This document shows positions 29,510 to 39,857 of a stretch of DNA of 64,000 nt, one piece after another. Position 1 is the stretch's first letter, and each line of letters starts with the position of its first letter. This DNA is from Oreohelix idahoensis (lineage: Eukaryota; Mollusca; Gastropoda; Stylommatophora; Oreohelicidae), in the NCBI GenBank assembly GCA_024509875.1, contig JAMPIV010008516.1, positions 290,501 through 354,500 on the forward strand. The letters are read 5' to 3'. Under the pieces are notes generated by a model. The model did not search any database and was not told where the DNA came from. It worked only from the letters and a program-made list of their open reading frames with translations. A program made the translations under genes and the position numbers.

Positions 29510-31711
29510 ACACAATAAAATGTGTACTCCAATTCTAAGAAAAACCTTGAGATACGCAAGTTGACCTAGATTTAAAATTCCATTCATGTCTTTTTATACA
29601 CTACGTTACCTAAAACGAAAGACAGATGGACTAAAGATAGAAAGAAGGGAGGGCTGAAAGCAGGGACACATGCAACACTAAACACGCGTCGCGCGATACA
29701 CAATTGCTGCCATCACGCGTGTAAGGCCACATGCACTAGTTTTTTTCAAATCGACAGTGATAAAAACACTACCCATACCAGAGTTAGGTTTTAAAAACTT
29801 ACAACATTCTTATTAGGAAATATGACATTATACTGGTTTACGTTTGAAAACATGACAGTACCCAGACACCCTAAAGTTTGGAAGTGAGGAGGTAGTAACA
29901 GCACGACTATCCTAGAAGAAAATGCACATTGGCTCCATTAAATATATATATATTTGGGTTCCTTAGGACTTGCTGACAAATAATATGTTAAACGTTACGC
30001 AAATAGTCTAGGAATTAACAAATTATAGCCAAAAGAAAATAGTGAGGGTGTCAGACAACACCAAATTCAGAATCGCTCAGTGGCAGAATTTCACCCCACC
30101 ATTGTACGGGAAATAGGCTGACATGTTACCTCCTATTGGATTGGCGGAAAATAAATGTAAGGCTAAACACGATTAGTCGGACTATAAATACTACTTCTTT
30201 GTTGTTAGGGGAAACGTGAGAAGGGTAATATTTTTTGAAAAGTAGGTAAACATGGCATGATTGGTTAGAGCTGCCAATATACTCAATTCAGGGCGTCTGT
30301 TCCGGGCCACATCTTGTAATAAACCTACTAAGAAACAGTGCGTTGAGCACCAGTGCATATTGTTATAAATAAAAGCCTGGGACATCGGCAGATCGAAGTT
30401 GTGCTATATTCATTGCCATTCAACGTCACTGTGTAATATTTCCATGAATTGTGGTAAGCTTGAAAGGTTTGATATCTTTTTAATGAAAATTGAATGTAAA
30501 TTGATAAATTATGTCTGTATATATGTGTGGTTCAGTAGCGAACTTGAGGTAAAGCCTATATAATGCTCCAGCCTGAACAGAAGGTGTCGGAGGAAAGTGA
30601 AACTAAATGGAATTGCCAAACAGTACACTGACACCTATATTATTGACTAGAAAGAAATAATGCTGGAATTGCAGAGGCGTAGTAACCATTAGGGAGGAAA
30701 ATACTGGTGAAAATTGTTTCAGATGAAGATAGCAGTTGGCCTACCGCTCTGAACTCAGTGTTTGTTCTGTATTGTGCTCAGTGTAGAAATAGAGTATAAA
30801 TTAGTTCTGAAGTAGGAGGTACAACCTTCTTGTTTCAGGGACTGTGGTCCTAAAGGTATTGAGCAGTACCTGGTCAGAGCTTTGCTGAATCCAGAGGCGG
30901 ACAGCATACTCCTTGGTCCATATAGCAAACAGTGAGGTGTCTCCAGAACACAGGGGAGCAATCGAGCAGAGGAGTCTTTTCCTGCCGCCATCACGAAAGT
31001 TAAGCCTATGTGGCCAGCGGAGCTCAACATTATGTATACCCCCTTAAACTGACATTGTATTAAAATAAGAGGGGAAATTAGTTGTTTTAATGAACGGAAC
31101 TGAGAACATCTCCAATACTAGTTCCAACAGAAATAAACACTTGAAGTCATGATGACAAATACCAACATAGCTTGAAAAAACAACACCAGTATTACCTCAT
31201 ATTACTACTACACAACTGACACACATATGATAAAATTAATAAAATATGTCACTACAAGATTCATATTGATAAATTATATATATATATAACTTTTAATTGA
31301 AATTGATTGTGATTCCTGGTTCACTTTGTATTTGAATCAGGACACATATATATTAATGAAAAGTAATTAATACATATTGATATTTGAAAATTTACCAGTG
31401 ACTCGTTTAAGATAGTCTCATAGAATGTTCCATGTATGTGAGTGTCACAGTGTTGTCAAGTGTGGTGGAATAAATTAAATTGTTTATCTGTCTGTTGTTG
31501 TTGTGACTTACACTTCATCATATACATACCCTAGACATATAACGTAGTCATCACAATATTCCAGAATAATTCTGACTGAGGTATACATATGTGGCAGCAA
31601 GTAAGGTTATCTGTAAAACACTACACCTATTAGATACAGATACCTTCACAGCTGATCTCAGTCAGTACACTAAGTCCCCTATAGATATTTATAAAATCCC
31701 ACTTTACCACA
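29510..31711 (+). repeat. 3' LTR (about 2.2 kb)
   Basis: Second copy of 23830-26047, ending TTACCACA at 31711. The near identity points to a fairly recent insertion, because LTRs are identical when inserted. The 5-bp flanks (TAAAA or CCCCA on the left, ATTAT on the right) do not match, so no target duplication is visible. Confidence 0.85.
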
Positions 31712-32645
31712 ATTATGGTGCCCCTTCCCCCCGTAAGTTCATTATTCTAATAAGGAAAAGATATGAAGACATGAAACGCAACATTTTTCATTAATGACAA
31801 CGTACTGAATCATTTGAGATAAGAACTGAAGTGCGTCAGGGATGCCTTGTCACCGTTTTTCCTCTTACTGGTTATAGATTGGATTTTGAAAACAAAATTA
31901 GCCACTTAAAACGGGAATTCCGTGGACTGACAGAACGTGTGACGATCCATTTTACCGATAACCATGCATACCGAACTTGTAACCGAAACTAGAAGCAACA
32001 TAACCTGAGGTCACATCAGTTGCTTGAGAATCCACAAAGAAAATAACAAAGATTATAATAATAAACGCAGCTAATGATAGCCAGAATGCGCTTGGGAAAA
32101 AACATACCTACAAGATCTGAACTCACATTATGATGGGAAAACATATATTTGCAGCAACGTAGAGGAACAGTTGGAGGAACGGGCAGTGGATAATAAACAT
32201 ACATACAGAAGGCAAGATATGACTTTCACTGCACTGTGAAGTATATGGAAATCAACAGAAATTATGCCCAATACAAAAATTAAAAATGTTAACTCAAATG
32301 TAAAGACAGTGCAACTGTATGGCTTTGAAACATGGAGAACAACAAAAGTGATTTGGAGCTGCAAGTTGTAAATTATTTTTTTTGCACAGCAGAATTATTA
32401 AATTTAAACTGCGAAATCGCCAATACGCGGGACTGATTAAAAGAACCCGATAATTACCAGTTCAGCAACAGCTGAGTTGCGGATGGGGGGAGGAAGATGA
32501 CACATAATAGAACACACATTAAGAAAACCAGCTGTCATTTATGCAAGACAGCAGGATTGGAAACAGACTTTAAATACGGATAGATAAAGAATATATGTAT
32601 AGAACTTAAGAGGATTGCACAAGACCGGGTGGCTTGACGTGAAGT
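31712..32645 (+). pseudogene. LINE-C reverse transcriptase to C-terminus, degraded
   Basis: The first bases after the LTR code SPRKFIILIRKRYEDMKRNI, then VRQGCL followed by a PFLLLVIDWI-type segment (RT motif B region) in shifted frames. Later there are a GLRIHKEN remnant, VKTVQLYGFETWRTTK (~32300-32350; consensus LLYGSETWRTT) and a weak EHTLRK/HTLRKPA segment at ~32500. Multiple stops. The upstream RT half is not on the other side of the LTR element. Confidence 0.72.
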
Positions 32646-32855
32646 GAGTAAAAACATATGCTGCACAATAACTGATGTTTTATGAATTAAAGAAATATCA
32701 CGTTTTGTTCATGACACCTGAAACGTCTGTTTGCACGCATTTTTTTATCGCTAAGAAGAAACGGCGATTACTCACATCATAGTCTCCCTGCCGCAAGGTC
32801 AATAAAGGTCTAATGGGAGGGAGACAGAAACGGGTGGGTTTGAAAAAAAATCGAA
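32646..32855. other. spacer without recognised features
   Basis: About 200 bp between the LINE-C remnant and the Penelope-like element; nothing recognised. Confidence 0.4.
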
Positions 32856-32859
32856 AAAA

Positions 32860-32940
32860 GTTGATTCGTCTTACGAGGACAAAAGACAAAGAAAGTAGTC
32901 TACGTTACGGCCACAAGGCCTTCGTCAGGAAAAGAAAGAA
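32860..32940 (-). ncRNA. candidate degenerate hammerhead-type motif of Penelope-like element
   Basis: On the minus strand CCTGACGAAGGCCTTGTGGC, CGTAACGTA resembles the core CUGANGA, stem II (AGGCC/GGCC), GAAA of hammerhead ribozymes known from Penelope-like elements. Here GAAA is GUAA and I could not pair stems I and III convincingly. The position, downstream of the GIY-YIG domain, agrees with the known location in terminal repeats. Confidence 0.3.
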
Positions 32941-33221
32941 AGTGAAGGCTAGATAGGAGCCATAAGAACTTAAAGAAATATAAAAATAAAAATAAAACCT
33001 AGGTACTTCCCTGAAGGCGAAGCATGGCTGAAAAGGAAGTGACTTCTGACCCCGGATGTACACAATACATACTAAGAAACTAAAAACCGAAACTGAACAA
33101 AAAACTACCCAAATGTAATAAAAGTGGGGACTGGAAATAGAAGAGGACAGAATAAGTAGGAGATAAATGAATATGAAATAAAAAATCAAGACAAATTAGA
33201 AAACGTGTACATCCATACATA

Positions 33222-33800
33222 TTATGGAGGATGGCATAAAAATAGAAGAATAGGATAAGAGTGGAAAGAGTCCAAATAGAGCAAGAGAGGAAAGGGTGAC
33301 CTCAGACAAAGGTGTGGAAAGTGTTGAGACCGGCTGGTTTTAGACACCCCCATGCGGTGGATAAGACGGTTCTCAAGCTGTTCTCGGCTGGCAGTGTCAG
33401 AGGAGCAGGATCGGATCGCAGTGACCTGGATGTCGATGGGACCCTGGTGGTCAGGACTATTGAAGTGTGTGGCAACTGGTGTGGACTTTTGCTGAGAGAT
33501 GTCATTTAAGTGCTGGCTGAATCTGTCCCCAAGTCGTTTGGCTGTTTGGCCAATATAGGTTTTGCAGCAACGTTTACATATGATCGTATAAATGACATTA
33601 CGCGATTCACACGTGAAGCTACTAGTGATGGTGTACGTAGCCTTAGGAAAGGACACCTTCTGGGTTGAGATGACATACTTGCACGTGTTGCATCGTGTCC
33701 GACCACAGGGTAGTGTGCCAAAGTGAGTGGCATTCTCCTCTGGGAGACGGCTGTGAACAAGAAGATCCTTCAAGTTCTTGTCGCGTCTATATGCCACCAA
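33222..33800 (-). pseudogene. Penelope-like GIY-YIG endonuclease domain
   Basis: In frame order: VAYRRDKNLKDLLVHSRLPE (linker conserved in PLEs), LPCGRTRCNTCKYV (Cys-rich motif between RT and EN), FTCESRNVIYTIICKRC, then KTYIGQTAKRLGDRFSQHLN (GIY-YIG core with Arg). The nuclease would nick the target DNA for insertion. It belongs to the same ORF as the RT at 33770-34615, from which it is separated by a frameshift around 33785. The last ~30 residues (Leu/Pro-rich) probably lie past the true end. Confidence 0.88.
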
Positions 33801-34615
33801 AGGTCACCGAATACTTCTTGGGTCGCAGGCTCTGCTTGGAGGATAGGGAGGTGGCGGAAAAGGATCTGTTTGACAGCAGTGCTGTGAGGGTGATGGGTCA
33901 AGATTAATTTGACTCTATCTGAAGTGGATTTATAGTGAGGTATGAGGGCCTCCTGACGAGAGATGGGGAGCACACGTTGGAGAGCAGAGGTGAGAACATG
34001 TTCTGGATAAAGTCTGCTACGGAAGAAATCCAACATCTCATTTGCTCGGAAGTGGAAGTCATCGTCGTCTTGGCACAAACGGCGGAGGCGGAGAAGTTGT
34101 GAAAAAGGAAGGGAGTCACGACAGGTCCGAGGATGAGAAGAGGTATACAGGAGGTAGCTGTGGGCATCTGTCGGCTTGTAGTATACTGAGGTATTAAGGC
34201 CGGAGGGCGTGATAGAAATAGTAATGTCAAGGAAGTTGACAGATACTGTGGAGACGAGGGAGGGGAACTTGATGGTGGGGTGAAAGTGGTTGACAAAGTC
34301 GATGAAGCGATATAAATCAGTCTCAGGCATATCTGTGAGACCTATGCCATCATCGATATATCTGCGGTAAAACCCAGGGAAAGGACCTGAGTATTGTTGC
34401 CATATCTGATGCTCCATGTGGCCCATGAACAGGCAGGCATAGCTAGGACCCATCTTCGTTCCCATGGCAACACCCCTAATTTGGTCAAAAAACTGACCAT
34501 TGAATTCAAAGGAATTCAGTTGAAGGACCAGTTCAGCAAGACGGAGAAGAGTGACAGTGGATATAGAAGGGCAAGTGCGTTGGTCAAGAAAAAAACCGAA
34601 GAGCTCGGAGACCAT
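33770..34615 (-). pseudogene. Penelope-like reverse transcriptase, C-terminal two thirds
   Basis: Starts within the RT. IRGVAMGTKMGPSYACLFMG is motif B, FYRRYIDDGIGL is motif C with the Y-I-D-D catalytic pair, then VNFLDITI and VYYKPTDAHSYLLYTSSHP, the conserved PLE thumb, and FRANEMLDFFRSRLYPEHVL. The family relates to telomerase-like RTs. The first catalytic Asp region lies upstream of the truncation and is missing. A frameshift joins it to the endonuclease frame. Confidence 0.9.
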
Positions 34616-34654
34616 CAGAGTGGGGAATAGAGGTGTACAGAGAACAGACGTCTA

Positions 34655-34737
34655 ACAAGAAAAGACGGTAGGAGCGGTCTGCTGAGAGTCTATCCGACTC
34701 TCAGTCTCAGCAGACCGCTCCTACCGTCTTTTCTTGT
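34655..34737. repeat. short inverted repeat at PLE/LINE-A junction
   Basis: The left arm (34655-34690) starts ACAAGAAAAGACGGTAGGAG and the right arm (34696-34737) is its reverse complement with a 6-base extra GACTGA; the spacer is TATCC. The right arm is the end of the LINE-A endonuclease fragment, so the left arm is an inverted duplicate of LINE-A sequence. Confidence 0.95.
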
Positions 34738-35036
34738 CCCTTTTTCTTTGTTTCCGTTATAGCCAGGATTTCTAGTTTTGCTTTCCTCATCTCTTCCACC
34801 AGTTCCTCTTCTTTCCCATTCATACTTTTTGTGTTCCATGTCCCATAAGCCGTAGTCCGTTCCAGTTCGTCGCCTTTAGAATCAGTCCGGTTTTCTCTCT
34901 TGTAGTTCGCGTAATCATGATTTAAAGCAAACAGGTGATTGGCCTGTTGTGCCTTTGCATGGTGGAGGGGCTGCCTTCTTACGGCCTCCATGCAGGCCGC
35001 TCTTCTCCTTTTTCAGCCGGGCTTGGGACCGGCCTA
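34707..35036 (-). pseudogene. LINE-A 5' end with start of AP-endonuclease domain
   Basis: The minus strand begins CTAGGCCGGTCCCAAGCCCG (35036 downward), a leader also present at 50605. The frame from ~34991 gives ANHLFALNHDYANYKRE and TAYGTWNTKSMNGKEEELVE, then LEILAITETKKKGQ. The -GTWN.....GK..EL..E....K.EILAITETK pattern is the first strand and catalytic Glu region of APE-type endonucleases of non-LTR elements. It is cut off within the domain at the inverted repeat. Confidence 0.82.
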
Positions 35037-35227
35037 GAGTTTATAGCTTGCAGTCAAAAAATGTAACATCAAATTGACAAAAAGCCTGGGGCGCTTAAGC
35101 GCTTATTATATATTTTATCCATAAGTGAGTAATGAAGTATAAAGCAGAAGTTAATTTCATGTAGAATCAGCGCCCCAGGCTTTTTGTCAATTTGATGTTA
35201 CATTTTTTGACTGCAAGCTATAAACTC
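35037..35227. mobile_element. MITE with 59-bp perfect terminal inverted repeats
   Basis: The left arm 35037-35095 and right arm 35169-35227 are perfect reverse complements over 59 bp; outer ends are GAGTTTATAGCTTGCAGTC, inner ends GGGGCGCT. The 73-bp loop is AT-rich and codes nothing. The whole unit is 191 bp and lies directly against the LINE-A 5' end. No clear target duplication, so the superfamily is open. Confidence 0.9.
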
Positions 35228-35481
35228 CTTGAAAAATTATTTGTGGCTTTTTAGTGCATTAAAAGCCTGTGTTTAAAATATTTTTTAAAATAATTTTTTT
35301 ACAATCCAATTGTAATCAACAGTACAGTTTATTTACTATGCATTTTGTTTTTTAAGCTGCGTATAACATTATACTTTAAAAAAAAATCATTTTAAACAAG
35401 TTAAACGTTATCACAATTAATCGATATTTCTGCTGAGATTATAATATTAAAAACAGTCGTCCACGAGGAAGTTGTTAACTA

Positions 35482-35888
35482 CAGTTGACATTCAAAAATC
35501 CGGCCATAGATAATCCGGTTCTTTCAGATTTCCGGCACGGATTTCGGAGCGCATTTTTAAATTTACCGCGTTGGCGCGCCACTGTTTTCTGGAGCAGTTT
35601 ATGTTTTGATGCAGCTGTTGGGTCTTGCTTGCATGTGTTAACAGGCATTCCTGCTCATTCCTTCTCATTTTATCATTTATTTGCTGCTGTTTAGCCCCAT
35701 TATGGATTCAGCAAATAAAAGAAGTGGTGTAAAACGTAAACATCGTGCATTGTCGATCGCAGATAAAGTGTACAGGTAGTCATTTTCTGTTAAATATATA
35801 CAGAATATATAACCATAAAAAATCCGGCATTTTCAAAAATCCGGCACTCCTCAGGTCCGGAGGTTGCCGGATTTTTGAATGTCTACTG
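35482..35888 (+). mobile_element. pogo/Tigger-like element 1, internally deleted
   Basis: Flanked by TA on both sides. It starts CAGTTGACATTCAAAAATCC and ends with GGATTTTTGAATGTCTACTG, imperfect inverted repeats of ~22 bp. Further AATCCGGC repeats lie inside both ends. The coding part left is 35702-35779: MDSANKRSGVKRKHRALSIA, DKVYR, stop, which matches the start of the CENP-B/Tigger-type DNA-binding domain. Everything after it is deleted. Confidence 0.85.
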
Positions 35889-35889
35889 T

Positions 35890-35968
35890 ATTGCGGATAA
35901 AAGGTTAACTATTGCGGATAAAAGGTTAACTATTGCGGATAAAAGGTTAACTATTGCGGATAAAAGTA
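35890..35968. repeat. 21-bp tandem repeat, about 3.7 units
   Basis: The unit ATTGCGGATAAAAGGTTAACT is repeated without change, directly against the right end of the Tigger-like element 1. Confidence 0.93.
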
Positions 35969-35999
35969 AAATATAAGGATGGCGTTTACACATTTTATT

Positions 36000-36120
36000 T
36001 TGTTCCGACATCATTTATAAAAGAAGCGATCCTTACTCGTATTTTTTTTGTTTGACGTCACATTTCTTTTAACCCCCCCCCCCCCCCCCCCCTTTTTGCA
36101 GTGACGCTATATGTCAGGGG
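36000..36120. repeat. poly(C) with flanking TGACGTCAC
   Basis: A 22-nt C run (36073-36094) is preceded by TTTGACGTCACATTTCTTTT and followed by GTGACGCTATATGTC. The setting resembles the poly(G)-bearing MITE-like sequences at 17603 and 19075. Confidence 0.6.
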
Positions 36121-36749
36121 CACACAACTTGCTTATTGATGCGGGGCCATACATCTGGGGAAAAAAATCTCCACCATCGGCCGCAACTGTAAGTTTGGGG
36201 TGGTATTTTATTAAGAGGTGATTAACTAATTAAATTTAAAAAATAGTCATACGTGATAAAAAGACGCTCACGAGTATTCTCCTCTTTACTGAGCATATTT
36301 CTGATAAAGAAATCAACGTATACTTTGAACAACAACAAAATTCACCTTCTGTGAAGCGTTTCCCCGCCTCAACAATTTCATTAGAAATGTGAAAGCTAAT
36401 TTAGTAACCATCTCAAACTCAGTGTTCACATTCTTGAAAATCTAAAATTTTCAGCTAAACTTTAAGCTTTCATTTTTAATTTTTTTTTTTTTTTTTTTTT
36501 TGATTTGGGTCCAATTTAGCGAGAACAGAATATTTTGTTTCAAAGTACCGCCGAAGGTTGTATTCTTTTGGAACAACCAATGTTGCACGTCACACAAGGG
36601 ACGGTATTCTGTCGCACTTCAGTTCATTATGATTATTAACAGGCAGTTCAGTGCGTTATCTCTAAGGGACCTTCATTATTCACAACGGCCATTACGATCA
36701 ATTTTACAAAATAAATATTATAATCTATTTGTTTCTTTGCTTCACATAA
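36121..36749. other. AT-rich spacer
   Basis: No recognisable gene or repeat other than a T run at 36480-36501. Confidence 0.5.
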
Positions 36750-37250
36750 ACTAATACAGATGAAAAACCTATGGCAAGGCACAAGCAAAGAAAAAAGTTA
36801 CAACTGATCAGAGCATGTATATTCCCAGTAGCAACATACGGCTGCGAGACTTGGACACTCAATAAAACAGTTGCAAAAAAGATTACATCATTCGAAATGA
36901 AATGCTACAGAAGGATGTTGAGAATACCCTGGACAGAAAAAAAAAGACCAACAGCGAAGTACTGCACTCACTAAACGTAGAGGAAAATTGGCTCTTAAAT
37001 ACCATCGCAATAAGGAAGCTGAAATTTTTCGGTCATATAAAAAGACATAATAGTCTGGAAAAAATAGTGATGGAAGGCATGGTCCCTGGAAAAAGGGGTC
37101 GACCTAGACGACGGTGGATCCAGGACATCACAGAGAGTCTGAACTTGTCTTTGGCTGATGCAGGTCGACTTGCCCAGAATCGTGATGCGTTCAGAGCAGC
37201 TGTAATGGAGACAACGTTCTGGAAAGAATACGTCACATGATGATGATGAT
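36750..37250 (+). pseudogene. LINE-D C-terminal fragment with (ATG)n tail
   Basis: Codes IRACIFPVATYGCETWTLNK, FEMKCYRRMLRIPWTEKK, then after a +1 break LHSLNVEENWLLNTIAIRKL, FFGHIKRHNSLEKIVMEGM and RGRPRRRWIQDITESL, finishing MET-FWKEYVT and a stop at ~37240. ATGATGATGAT follows. This is a LINE ORF C-terminus downstream of RT. Same family and 5' truncation area as 15913-16396. The break near 36945 falls in a run of A. Confidence 0.87.
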
Positions 37251-37444
37251 TTGTTTGTTTACCTTACTGTTTGTAGTGCAGCTCGCATCTTCTCCACCAA
37301 AAATTAACAGTTAATTGGAGAAATTTGTGTCACAATGTTATACTGCACTGATGTGTTATACAGTTTATGTAACATCTTTTCCCCCTTTCAAATTGACATC
37401 ATTATACCGTCATAAGTCATAAACAAATACATTTTTTGATGAAC

Positions 37445-37710
37445 AGCGCCCGATTGGTAGAGTGGTTAGAGCGCTGGTCTCTCGTGGCAAAGGTGCCAGG
37501 TTCGAATCACGGTACCGACACGATCCAGTCTACCAAGCTGTAAATGGGTACCTGACTTTGAGTTAGGGAAGGAAAAGGCAGCGAGGAAGGGGGCTGGTCA
37601 CCTCTACCTCTCGATGTTGGACCTGGTACGGTGAAGTCTCTAACACTTCACTCCCCTACGGCAGTATCTGCTATGGGACTACATTTGCCTATTTAAGTGA
37701 TAAACAACTG
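37445..37710 (+). mobile_element. SINE-1, tRNA-derived, near full length
   Basis: Starts GCGCCCGATTGGTAGAGTGG, where TGGTAGAGTGG is the A box. The B box GGTTCGAATCAC is at 37499-37510. A body of ~190 bp follows, with CTCTCGATGTTGGACC, TTCACTCCCCTACGGC and an end near CTATTTAAGTGATAA. The 3' body recurs at 11325-11402 in reverse. No TSD could be fixed. Confidence 0.85.
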
Positions 37711-38158
37711 GGGGGCATAACAAGAAGGAACAAAAACTGATCGATTTTCAACGAGAAGTGCTCTCTCGGAATTGGTGTGATCTACCGCCTCCAACTCCGG
37801 TAAAGTACAGGATAAGATGTTCTTAGCGAAGCAGTCACAAGAGTCTAAACACTTACAACCAGTGATGCCACAGCTGGGTATTTCTTACTAGATCTGGGTT
37901 TTTGGGCTTCCATCTAGGTATCTGGGTAATTTTTTTCAAAATCTGCATTAATCTGGGTATATTTGACAATTGACATTTACAATGTATGTATATTCTGTGC
38001 ACTGAGCATTATACATTATATTTATATTATAATTAAATGTAAAACATTATGTGCTATATATTTTCTTTTATTCCACTTAAATTTAATTCTTGTTTTTAAC
38101 CACGTCAATGACGTTGTTTTTTTACTCGTTTACATCAGCTCAAACATGCATATACATT

Positions 38159-38806
38159 ATGTTGGAAGAAAAAAAAAGCTATTACAAGTTTTTCATCAAA
38201 CCAAAAGTGCCCTGTCTCCAAGATAAAATTGCTAAAGCGGAGATACTGTTGTCGGCTTTCATGGCAGAACATAATACTCCGTTTTCGCAAGCTGGTCATT
38301 TGATTGAATGTTGCAAGCAGATATTTCCAGTCAGCCCAATTGCTCAAAAAATGTCACTGAAGCGCACCAAGGCTGCCTATGTGATGCAGTACGGCATTGC
38401 TCATTTTGAGCGGCTTGAAGTTATAAACATTTGCAGAAATCAGAAATTTTCTATACTCGTTGATGAGAGTACTGATATTTCTACGAACCAGATGTTGGCA
38501 GTCGTTGTTCGATTCTGTGACACAAAAACAAAAAAAGTAGTTGATTCACTGTTAGACCTCATTGAGGTGGAGGATGGGACTGGTCTTGGCATGTTTACAA
38601 CTGTTAAGAAATTGTTGAGCACGCATGAAATCCCGCTTAGTAACGTCATTGGTTTTGCTTCAGACAACTGTGCCACTATGATGGGGACTGCAAGTGGTTT
38701 ACAGGCACATCTGAAGAAAGAGATTCCACATGTCTTTGTTCTCGGCTGTGTTTGTCATTCATTTGCACTTTGTTCAAATGCTGCCAGCAACCACCTACCA
38801 TCTTAG
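38159..38806 (+). pseudogene. hAT 2 transposase, N-terminal and core part
   Basis: Met at 38159 starts MLEEKKSYYKFFIKPK; a longer frame from 38090 runs through non-coding sequence. Motifs of hAT (ZNF862/KIAA1586-like) transposases: LIECCKQIFP, FSILVDESTDIS (first catalytic Asp), MLAVVVRFCD, NVIGFASDNCATMMG (second Asp), then HVFVLGCVCHSFALCSNAA (Cys/His motif). It breaks at 38806, and ~30 codons or more before the next block are lost or off-frame. Confidence 0.88.
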
Positions 38807-38903
38807 CAGCGGAGTTTAAACAGTTGTTTCAGAAGAGAGCCTTGATCGTCTGTCTGATCAATGGCGAGAACTGGCATCGTACCGAAAAGATCTTGGACAT
38901 CTA

Positions 38904-39161
38904 GTGGATGAGGATCCGCCCACATTCTGGCTGGACTGTAAAAACGTAACAGATGCTAATAACCAGAAGAAATTTGATGTTTTGGCTGACCTCATGTGCA
39001 CGCTTATGGCACTACCTCACTCCTCGGCATGCGTTGAAAGAGTGTTTTCGAAGGTTAACTTAGTTAAAACTAAACAAACCAACAAGCTTTTGTGTGAAAC
39101 AGTTTCCAATCGAATATTAGCCAAGCAAGCAAGCAGTTGCCAAAGATGGAGTTTGTCATAA
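38904..39161 (+). pseudogene. hAT 2 transposase, C-terminal dimerisation part
   Basis: DPPTFWLDC and FDVLADLMCTLMALPHSSAC, VERVFSKVNLVKTKQTNKL match the hAT C-terminal domain with its catalytic Glu (S-S-A-x-V-E-R-V-F-S). The helical insertion domain expected between this and the core is largely missing, so the element has an internal deletion. Confidence 0.87.
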
Positions 39162-39696
39162 GTTTAATCCTAGTAAATGCGTGGTTGAAGATGTGCGTGA
39201 AGGACGTTGTCGGCAGAGATATGCAAAGATTTTGGAACTTCACAATCAAGATTCCTCGTTGTCAATTCATGCATATGATCTTGACGAAGGAGAAGTTGTC
39301 GACATTAATGCCGAGTCTCTGACAAGTGACATTTTTCAACAGTAACAAGTTACAACTAACATTTTATATTTAATTTGAGGAACATTTTGTTAATGTAACT
39401 AATGTGTACATTACTGTTAAAATATCTCATTTTCAAGAGTTCATATATTGGGGTGTTATTAAAATCATTTTTATTTAATTGTGAATTTTTGGTAATAAAA
39501 AAAATAATAAAAATGAAGAAATACATAAAAATTGATAGCACACAGATTATTTGTGCTAAAGATGAACATAAAAGATTATGTAAACATCGTCTATCCCGTG
39601 TATTTGAGGCATAAAATAATCTGGGTATTTCTGGGTTTTTTTAAGAAGAACATCTGGGTTTATCTCTAGAACTTGAGTGGCAACGCTGCTTACAAC

Positions 39697-39838
39697 TCTG
39701 GGAAGGTTAAAGGCGGCCGGTGACATGCTGACCACATCACCCCTTGTGAACCCATGGTCAAGAACATTTGGGCATAACACCATATTATCAATAATATGCC
39801 TCAATGGGCGTGTAACGGGATCCTTTTCACTTTTTATA
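39697..39838 (+). mobile_element. SINE-2 3' half
   Basis: TCTGGGAAGGTTAAAGGCGG, TGCTGACCACATCACCCC, GGGCATAACACCATATT and ATGGGCGTGTAACGGGATCC match the body and 3' end of the SINE-2 at 18698-18964 (read on its sense strand). The 5' half is absent; the copy begins at the target duplication of hAT 2. Confidence 0.85.
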
Positions 39839-39857
39839 TAGAATATACTGTATAACC

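Larger units (their letters stand above)
32860..34655 (-). mobile_element. Penelope-like element, 5'-truncated
   Basis: The minus strand carries a Penelope-type RT followed by a GIY-YIG endonuclease, a combination specific to endonuclease-bearing Penelope-like elements. The RT N-terminus is missing; the element stops at a short inverted repeat at 34655. The 3' part contains the GGCCTTGTGGCC block. Its outer 3' limit is not certain. Confidence 0.85.
37860..39688 (+). mobile_element. hAT transposon 2, complete by ends
   Basis: Starts CAGTGATGCCACAGC and ends GTGGCAACGCTG (inverted). The flanking 8-bp repeats CTTACAAC are identical (37852-37859 and 39689-39696). Both subterminal regions are rich in ATCTGGGT(A/T)T repeats. 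Its right flank is the 3' half of a SINE-2. Confidence 0.92.

Noticed and set aside
37445..37520. Working tRNA gene
   Set aside because: A and B boxes are good, but the sequence continues as a repeat body shared with 11325-11402, so it is a SINE head.
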